From Chloroflexota bacterium (GTDB lineage Bacteria > Chloroflexota > Limnocylindria > Limnocylindrales > CSP1-4): a stretch of 37,209 nucleotides of DNA. Within the stretch, counting starts at the first letter, position 1, and each line of letters begins with the position of its first letter. The stretch spans positions 1-37,209 of the forward strand of contig JAJZRG010000039.1 of the NCBI GenBank assembly GCA_021802825.1, in the 5' to 3' direction. Below the pieces are notes generated by a model that saw nothing but the letters and a program-made list of their open reading frames with translations, was not told where the DNA came from and did no database searches. The position numbers and the translations under genes were made by a program. Shown piece by piece: positions 32,347 to 37,209 of the stretch.

Positions 32347-32358
32347 TACACTCGCGCC
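32347..32358 (+). promoter_or_regulatory. -10 box giving a leaderless start for tmk
   Basis: TACACT (32347-32352) then 6 nt, then the GTG at 32359. No RBS lies upstream of that GTG. The upstream in-frame ATG at 32335 would place the -10 box inside the coding sequence. Confidence 0.4.
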
Positions 32359-33024
32359 GTGGACACCCCGTCATCCTTGCCGGCGCGCGGCCCGTTCATC
32401 ACTCTGGAGGGTCCCGATGGCTCGGGCAAGTCCAGCCTGTTGCCGGGCCTTGCCGCGGTCCTCCGCGCCCGCGGCCTCGATGTGGTGACCACGCGCGAGC
32501 CAGGCAGCACGCCACTGGGCGAGCGCATTCGCTCGATCCTGCTCGACACGGAGCCCAGGATCGACCACACCGGGCGCGCCGACGCACTGCTCTTCGCCGC
32601 GGCACGGACGCAGCACGTGGACGAGGTGATCCGCCCCGCCATCGCCCGCGGCGCGACCGTTCTGTGCGACCGGTACGCGGACTCGTCGATGGCGTACCAG
32701 GGAGCGGGCTCGCAGATCCCGATGGCCGAGATGCGCGCGCTCCAGCAGTTCGCCACGGGCGGTCTGTGGCCGGACCTCACGATCCTGCTCGACCTGCCCG
32801 TTGAGGTGGGCCTGGCGCGCAAGAGCGACGAGGTGACGCGCTTTGAGGCACACCACGACCTCGCGTACCACGAGCGGGTGCGCGCGGCGTTCCTGAGCTT
32901 CGCGGCCCACGAGCCTGCGCGCTACGCGACCGTGGACGCGACGCGGAATCCGGATTCGGTGCTCGATGCCGCGGCGGCCGCGCTCGGCCGGCTGGCTGAC
33001 CGCTGGCCGGCGCTGCGAGGTTGA
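32359..33024 (+). CDS. tmk: Thymidylate kinase
   Basis: 221 aa. It phosphorylates dTMP to dTDP for DNA synthesis in the cytoplasm. P-loop GPDGSGKS is at 18-25, the dTMP-binding region reads TTREPGSTPLGERIRSILLD, and DRYADSSMAYQGAG is the family signature. LDLPVEVGLARK with a following lid region is also typical, although the lid is short on Arg (SDEVTRFEAHHDLAYHERVRAAF). The GTG at 32359 is chosen from the -10 box just before it and the normal family length. The neighbours do not include holB, which often follows tmk. Confidence 0.95.
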   Translation: MDTPSSLPARGPFITLEGPDGSGKSSLLPGLAAVLRARGLDVVTTREPGSTPLGERIRSILLDTEPRIDHTGRADALLFAAARTQHVDEVIRPAIARGATVLCDRYADSSMAYQGAGSQIPMAEMRALQQFATGGLWPDLTILLDLPVEVGLARKSDEVTRFEAHHDLAYHERVRAAFLSFAAHEPARYATVDATRNPDSVLDAAAAALGRLADRWPALRG

Positions 33025-33088
33025 TGGCCGCGCCGGACGATCGGCCGCGCCGCCCTGCCTCGGATCTCGGATATGGTGGCCGGGCACG

Positions 33089-34189
33089 ATGACATCGACC
33101 CCGATCCTCCGCGGCCGCCGCTCCAGCCACCGGGTACGGCGCGCGGTGGCGCTGCTGCTCTTGGCAACGGCGCTCGCCACTGGCGCTTGCGCGCCCGCGC
33201 CGCAGGCCACCCAGGCGCCAAGCCTACAGCCGACGTCAGCGCAGCCGACCGCGTCGGCGTCGTCCTCGTCGCCGGCCGTCCCGGCTTCCTTGGTGCCGAC
33301 CCCATCGCCAGCGGCACCCACGACGACTTCGGTCGTCCCGGCCTTCCCGTGCGGCCAGGCCGATCCCTCATGCCAGAGTCTTGCCGTGGTCCAGAAGACG
33401 AAGATCCCGTTCACGAGCGCCGTGCCCTGCGGCGCTGACAGCACCACCTGCGTCCTCGAGCTGGACAGCTTCGCGCCATCCAATGGTAAGGGGCTGCCGG
33501 TGGTCGTCATGATCCCAGGCGGCCCCGTCCCGCTCGGATACCGCAGCTATCTGTGGGGCCTCGCCCGGCTCGTGGCGTGGAAGGGCGCCGTGGTGTTCAC
33601 CGCCGACTACCGATCCGGCCCGCAGTGGGGCGGCGGGTACCCCCAGACGTTCGCGGACGTTGCCTGCGCGGTCACCTACGCTAGGGGCAACGCCGCCCAG
33701 CTTGGCGGCGACCCGTCGCGGGTCACCCTGCTGGCGCACTCCTTCGGCGGCTTCCCGGGATCGGTCGTGTCGCTCTCGAAGCACGACTTCTCCGTGGACG
33801 AGCCGGCATGCCAGGCCGCCGCCGCCAACGGGAGGCCCGACTCGTTCGTGGGCGTCGCCGCCGTCTACGGGTTCGACCACGTCGGCGCGGACTTCCTCGC
33901 GCAGCTGCTCGGCGGCCCGAAGGACACAGCCCCGGCCGCCTGGGCCGCGACGGACGTCCAGACGCTCGCCACCGCCAAGGGCCATCCGAGCCCAGAGGTC
34001 CTGCTCCTCGCCGGCACAGCGGATGCGGTTGCGCCGATCACCACCGCGGACGAGTTCGCGTCCGAGCTGCGCGCCGGGGGGATCGGCGTCACCGTGGCCT
34101 CGGTCCAGGGCGCGGACCACAACTCGATCCTCACCGACCCGACCACCCTGGACGCCATCACCAAGCTGATTGGCGCGCGCGGATCGTGA
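33089..34189 (+). CDS. Secreted alpha/beta-hydrolase-like lipoprotein
   Basis: 366 aa from the ATG at 33089. A basic N-terminus and hydrophobic stretch (RRAVALLLLATALATGAC) end in a lipobox-like Cys, followed by a 50-residue Pro/Ser/Thr/Ala linker. The rest is an alpha/beta-hydrolase: LPVVVMIPGGPVPLGYRSYLWGL (oxyanion region), VVFTADYRSGPQWGGGYPQTFADVACAVTYAR, nucleophile Ser in VTLLAHSFGGFPG, Asp in LLLAGTADAVAP and His in VQGADHNSIL, so Ser-Asp-His can be assigned. The order resembles carboxylesterase/BD-FAE-type hydrolases. The substrate is unknown. A TATGGT box at 33072-33077 is a possible -10. It lies 64 nt after tmk. Confidence 0.8.
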   Translation: MTSTPILRGRRSSHRVRRAVALLLLATALATGACAPAPQATQAPSLQPTSAQPTASASSSSPAVPASLVPTPSPAAPTTTSVVPAFPCGQADPSCQSLAVVQKTKIPFTSAVPCGADSTTCVLELDSFAPSNGKGLPVVVMIPGGPVPLGYRSYLWGLARLVAWKGAVVFTADYRSGPQWGGGYPQTFADVACAVTYARGNAAQLGGDPSRVTLLAHSFGGFPGSVVSLSKHDFSVDEPACQAAAANGRPDSFVGVAAVYGFDHVGADFLAQLLGGPKDTAPAAWAATDVQTLATAKGHPSPEVLLLAGTADAVAPITTADEFASELRAGGIGVTVASVQGADHNSILTDPTTLDAITKLIGARGS

Positions 34190-34246
34190 GCGTGGCGTCA
34201 TCAGCCGAGCACAGCCCGGCCCGACGTCACACGAGTCGGGTGTCCG

Positions 34247-34924
34247 CTACGGCACCCGTTTGACCGTCGTCTTGGCCTGTGCCTCGATGGCCTGCGCGGT
34301 GGCCAACGTGCCGCCCAGGGTTGTCTCGGTGATGGCGAAGAACGTGAGGCCCTTCAGCACGTAGATGGCGATCGCATTGAGCCGCAGGCCGCTGGTGTGG
34401 CTGAGCGTGAGCAACGCGGCGGCGTCCCCGATGCCGCTCACGCTCGATGCCTTCAGCCCGTTCTTGGTGGCCGCCTCGAGGTCCGCCAGGACGGCGGCCT
34501 TGGCGTCGGCGAGAGCGGCCGGGCTGGGCGCCTGGGCGACGATCACGGTGATGAGCGTCCCCTTGCCCGCGTAGGTGCAGTACCTGCGGTTCTCAACGGT
34601 GGATTCCTTGCCGGCGCCGACCGCGAGGCGGGCGAGCTTGCCGGCCTCTGACCGGGTCACCAATGCGCACGGGTCGAGGGCGACTGGCGCGGCGGTCGGA
34701 GCGCTGGTCGGAGCGCTGGTCGGCGTCGCGCTGGGGCCGGACGACGCGCTTGCAGACGGCGCCACCGAGGAGGGCGCACCGCTCGGCGCTGCGGACCCGG
34801 TGGCCACCGGGGCGACGGCGCTGCTGGGCGAGGAGCTGACGGGGGAAGGCGACGGCGCGGCGCCGCAGGCGGCGATGGAAAGACTCAGTGCAAGGGCGAC
34901 GAGAAGCAAATGGGACCGGCGCAT
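34247..34924 (-). CDS. DUF3558-like secreted lipoprotein
   Basis: 225 aa from the ATG at 34924, with GGAGG 5 nt upstream. MRRSHLLLVALALSLSIAAC is a lipoprotein signal peptide. A Ser/Ala/Pro linker follows to about residue 80. The domain begins LDPCALVTRSEAGKLA, with a second Cys in ENRRYCTYAGKGTLITVIVAQ and a late 'GIGDAAALL' segment, the usual marks of DUF3558-type lipoproteins ('DPCxLLT...A ... C.Y' and 'GlGD.A'). Function is unknown; related proteins are cell-surface lipoproteins. The gene converges with the hydrolase gene and stands alone. Confidence 0.75.
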   Translation of the reverse strand: MRRSHLLLVALALSLSIAACGAAPSPSPVSSSPSSAVAPVATGSAAPSGAPSSVAPSASASSGPSATPTSAPTSAPTAAPVALDPCALVTRSEAGKLARLAVGAGKESTVENRRYCTYAGKGTLITVIVAQAPSPAALADAKAAVLADLEAATKNGLKASSVSGIGDAAALLTLSHTSGLRLNAIAIYVLKGLTFFAITETTLGGTLATAQAIEAQAKTTVKRVP

Positions 34925-35162
34925 GCACGCCTCCAAGTTGGCGGGGACGATGCGTCTCAGGGGCGGGATCGCCCGGACGCGAGCCCAAGGAGCCTACCAT
35001 CGCGCCGTGGATCTGGCCCAGAAGCCGATGTCGCCCGTGCGGACCGTCCGCTCGCAATCGTCGGCGCGCGGGTCCGCCCGGTGACCGGACGCCGAGCGTG
35101 ATCGCCACCGGCCGCTCACGTTCCTCGCGGGTGCACGTGGGTAGGGCGCCCGGGCTGGGGCG

Positions 35163-36788
35163 CTAGCGGGAGACCCTGTAGCGGTACACCGGCGAGATGT
35201 TGTTGGCGAACTCGGGCGTGGGATAGACGACGACCCGCCAGTACCACGTTCCGGCTGCCCGGGGTGTCCAGACGAGGCTGGCCAACCCGTCGGCCTGCGT
35301 GGTGCGTCCGTAGCTGCCCGCGTAGACCCACCCGCGTCGCACGGCGTCGTAGCGGTAGAGCCGGAACGAGACCTTCGTCACGCCAGGCGGGGCGATCTGT
35401 GCCCGCAGGGCGACCGACCTCCCGAGCTTGGCTGCGTACGTCACTGACGCGCCGACGCCCGTCAGTGACACGGTTCGCCGCACGATGGCCGCGGCCTGAG
35501 CGGAGGCGGGTCTGGCGACGGCGGAGCCTGCGTAGCTGACGCGGTAATAGGTATTCATTGCGGGGGTCAGCTGGAGCGAATACCTGCCGTCGCTGGGCAC
35601 GATCGACCCGACGGGCGCGTAGTCCGCGGCCGCTCCCGTCCTGGCCTCGAGGTTGAGCGAGGCGCCGACAGGCAGTGTCGCGGTGCCGCTGAGCGTGACC
35701 CGGGTGCCAACCACTGAGACATGGGGCAACACGAAGGCGGTGACGGACGAAGCCGGCACGTACGAGAGCGTCCATGACGCGGCGCCGGCCACCTTGTTGC
35801 CGGCAAGGTCCTGGACATTCCCGATGGTGGCGAAGTACACGTAGCCGGGAAGGAGGTCGGACGACGGCGTGAAGGTCCCAGTCCTCGTGGTGGGGTAGTA
35901 GGCGTACGTGCCCGGCCAGATCCCGCCAGTCGGCGACTGGAGGATGAGGCCGAGGTTCGCCCAGCTGGCATCGTCGATCGGCTCGCTGAACACGACTGAG
36001 ATCACCGGACGAGGCAGGGCGACGACCGCCCTGTCGGGCGGGTAGAACGACAGGGCGGTGGGGCTCGTCGTGTCGAGCGTGACCGTCACGCTGACCGGCT
36101 TCGACCACAGCCCGACGCCGTTCATCACCCGTGCCCAGACCGTCTTGAGCCCGTCCCCAGCCGGAAGCGTCCAGGTGAACTGGCTCTCCAGCGGCGCGGG
36201 TGTGGTCCAGATCACCCCGTCATTGCTCAGGCTCATCTCGGTGACGTTGGATAGGTCGTCGAACCCGGCCAGCTGGAGCGGCACCGCCGGCGTGTTCACC
36301 ACGGTCGCACTGCCCGCAACGTGGAGGCTCGCGGTGGGAGGCGTCGAGTCCGGCACGATCTGCATCGACAGCGTGTAGGTACCCTCGACATTGCTCGCAC
36401 CGTTCAGGTCCACGTAGAACGTGCCGCCGGTGCGCGTCGCCCATGAGACCTGCTCCGAGCTGGTCGGACCGGTCGACTTGGTCAGCAGGCCGGTGTTCGA
36501 CAGCACCGTCGTGGCGCTGGAATCGAACAGGTAGAGATCGAAGTCCGTCCCCGGCGTGCCGGCAAGGCCGGCGACCAAGACGTAGCCGGCCGGTACCTTG
36601 ACGCTGTAGACGACGTCGTAGATCGGTCCGCCGAGCTGGCCCGTGACCACCGGAGCGGGCAGTGGGATGCCCGGGATGTCCGATTCGGGAGGGGTTGCTG
36701 CCCGGGCACCGGGCACACCGGCGAGGGACCAGGGCACGGCCATTGGGATCGCAATGAGCACCGAGACGCAGAACCGCCGAACGTTCAT
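35163..36788 (-). CDS. Secreted multidomain protein with Ig-like beta-sandwich domains
   Basis: 541 aa from the ATG at 36788. The signal peptide MNVRRFCVSVLIAIPMAVPWSLAGVPGARA is likely cut after ARA. Domains in order: about 40-145 a pre-peptidase C-terminal-like beta-sandwich (GTDFDLYLFDSSATTVL ... GGTFYVDLNGASNVEGTYTLSM); 150-245 an Ig/Y_Y_Y-like module (TEMSLSNDGVIWTTPAPLESQFTWTLPAGDGLKTVWARV); 250-350 a 'Big_5'-like domain (TALSFYPPDRAVVALPRPVISVVFSEPIDDAS ... VQDLAGNKV); 350-541 two more Ig-like repeats ending YRYRVSR. No catalytic motif is seen. Probably a cell-surface or released structural or adhesive protein. A TATTCT box 9 nt before the ATG (36798-36803, minus strand) suggests a near-leaderless transcript. 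Confidence 0.75.
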   Translation of the reverse strand: MNVRRFCVSVLIAIPMAVPWSLAGVPGARAATPPESDIPGIPLPAPVVTGQLGGPIYDVVYSVKVPAGYVLVAGLAGTPGTDFDLYLFDSSATTVLSNTGLLTKSTGPTSSEQVSWATRTGGTFYVDLNGASNVEGTYTLSMQIVPDSTPPTASLHVAGSATVVNTPAVPLQLAGFDDLSNVTEMSLSNDGVIWTTPAPLESQFTWTLPAGDGLKTVWARVMNGVGLWSKPVSVTVTLDTTSPTALSFYPPDRAVVALPRPVISVVFSEPIDDASWANLGLILQSPTGGIWPGTYAYYPTTRTGTFTPSSDLLPGYVYFATIGNVQDLAGNKVAGAASWTLSYVPASSVTAFVLPHVSVVGTRVTLSGTATLPVGASLNLEARTGAAADYAPVGSIVPSDGRYSLQLTPAMNTYYRVSYAGSAVARPASAQAAAIVRRTVSLTGVGASVTYAAKLGRSVALRAQIAPPGVTKVSFRLYRYDAVRRGWVYAGSYGRTTQADGLASLVWTPRAAGTWYWRVVVYPTPEFANNISPVYRYRVSR

Positions 36789-36818
36789 CGTGTCTGGAGA
36801 ATACATCCCGGACAAGAA

Positions 36819-36850
36819 GAGAGGGCCGGGGCGAGTGCCCCGGCCCTCTC
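36819..36850 (-). terminator. Strong hairpin terminator
   Basis: A perfect 14-bp stem (36819-36832 with 36837-36850) around the loop GAGT, 45 nt past the stop codon of the minus-strand gene at the window edge. On the minus strand a T-rich stretch (TTCTTGT) follows, fitting an intrinsic terminator for that gene. Confidence 0.75.
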
Positions 36851-36894
36851 GCTGCGAGCCGCCCGACGGACGGCTCACGCGTCTGTCTGGCTGG

Positions 36895-37209
36895 TTAGCG
36901 CCAGCGACCCTGGACGGCCGGCGTCATGCCGCTGTCGAGGGAGCCGCGGACCGACAGCCACGCAGCCGATGAGGTCCTCCAGTAGAAGTACACGTTGCCG
37001 GATGCGTCCGCAACGCGGCTGGTCAGCCTGGAGAAGGAGGACCAGACGCCCGCGGAGTTCTTCGAAGCCATGAGGATGGCGACGGTCTTGCCAGCAGCGC
37101 TGGGCCCGAACGCCAACTTCCAGGTCTGGTACTTCCCGAGTGCCGCGACCTTGGTGCTGATGGAGAACGGTCCGGACTTGGTCACGCCGAGCGCCGAAGC
37201 GTTCGTCCC
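36895..37209 (-). CDS. Secreted/surface protein C-terminus, partial
   Basis: The reading frame is open to the window edge, 104 residues plus stop. A GTG at 37185 is possible as a start, but the in-frame residues before it (GTNASALG) continue the same beta-strand pattern, so this is most likely the end of a larger gene. The domain reads SGPFSISTKVAALGKYQTWKLAFGPSAAGKTVAILMASKNSAGVWSSFSRLTSRVADASGNVYFYWRTSSAAWLSVRGSLDSG, a beta-sandwich in which 'F-x-W-R-x-S-S-A-x-W-x-S-V-R-G' may be a repeat unit of a surface protein. Together with the Ig-like gene downstream it may form a surface-protein locus. Confidence 0.6.
   Translation of the reverse strand, partial: GTNASALGVTKSGPFSISTKVAALGKYQTWKLAFGPSAAGKTVAILMASKNSAGVWSSFSRLTSRVADASGNVYFYWRTSSAAWLSVRGSLDSGMTPAVQGRWR

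Larger units (their letters stand above)
31869..32358. other. 490-nt non-coding stretch with repeats, before tmk
   Basis: No convincing gene on either strand; the short open frames here have odd, Cys/Trp-rich translations without family resemblance. It is visibly richer in A and T than its surroundings between about 31960 and 32230. It holds the three GGGTTACG-centred repeats and a further hairpin CGCAACA/TGTTGCG (32118-32124 with 32132-32138). The tmk promoter lies at its right end. Confidence 0.6.

Overview
The window is about 37.2 kb of GC-rich bacterial chromosome, almost fully coding, with short operons on both strands. There is no rRNA, no convincing tRNA, no CRISPR array and no transposase. 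Gene content suggests a soil or aquatic Chloroflexota (Limnocylindria-like) or, less likely, an actinobacterium. The clues are the Ycf45-type R3H/AAA ATPase, a membrane-bound group 1 [NiFe] hydrogenase, TldD/PmbA, a large BTAD-ATPase regulator, many Ser/Pro/Ala-rich lipoproteins, and weak -35 boxes with start codons placed right after a -10 box. This placement is inference; no marker gene fixes it.

Left part (1-9.4 kb): the N-terminus of a serine hydrolase (-); a GbsR/MarR-type regulator (+); an ECF sigma factor with a membrane-anchored, probably beta-propeller anti-sigma partner (-); then pdxS-pdxT (PLP synthase), a double-GNAT protein and a 706-aa R3H/AAA ATPase (+); then a vapBC toxin-antitoxin pair (-) whose promoter, operator and leaderless start can be read directly.

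Middle (9.4-23.6 kb): a PepSY-like lipoprotein and a CtpE-like P-type ATPase (+); a VOC/glyoxalase pseudogene; a FAD oxidoreductase and a conserved hypothetical (-). Then comes a signalling cluster on the minus strand. Two tandem paralogous membrane proteins look like the sensor part of histidine kinases with the kinase removed. They are followed by a GAF-SpoIIE phosphatase-HATPase fusion (RsbU and RsbW in one chain) and two STAS antagonists (RsbV-like). A divergent BTAD/AAA/TPR regulator lies on the plus strand. A CGTTACG-containing box occurs twice upstream of that regulator and once upstream of the phosphatase, suggesting shared control.

Right part (23.6-37.2 kb): a small hypothetical and the tldD-pmbA pair (-); a hydrogenase operon (+: small subunit, large subunit, cytochrome b, hypA, maturation protease) behind a 384-nt structured non-coding leader; a 490-nt non-coding stretch with three copies of a GGGTTACG-centred repeat; tmk and a secreted alpha/beta-hydrolase-like lipoprotein (+); a DUF3558-like lipoprotein, a secreted Ig-like multidomain protein and the 3' end of another secreted protein (-).

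Most noteworthy: the split sensor/partner-switch cluster and its shared box; the hydrogenase small subunit in which a proximal-cluster cysteine position is Asn; recurrent leaderless promoters with a fixed 6-nt spacing; and the repeat-bearing non-coding stretch before tmk.
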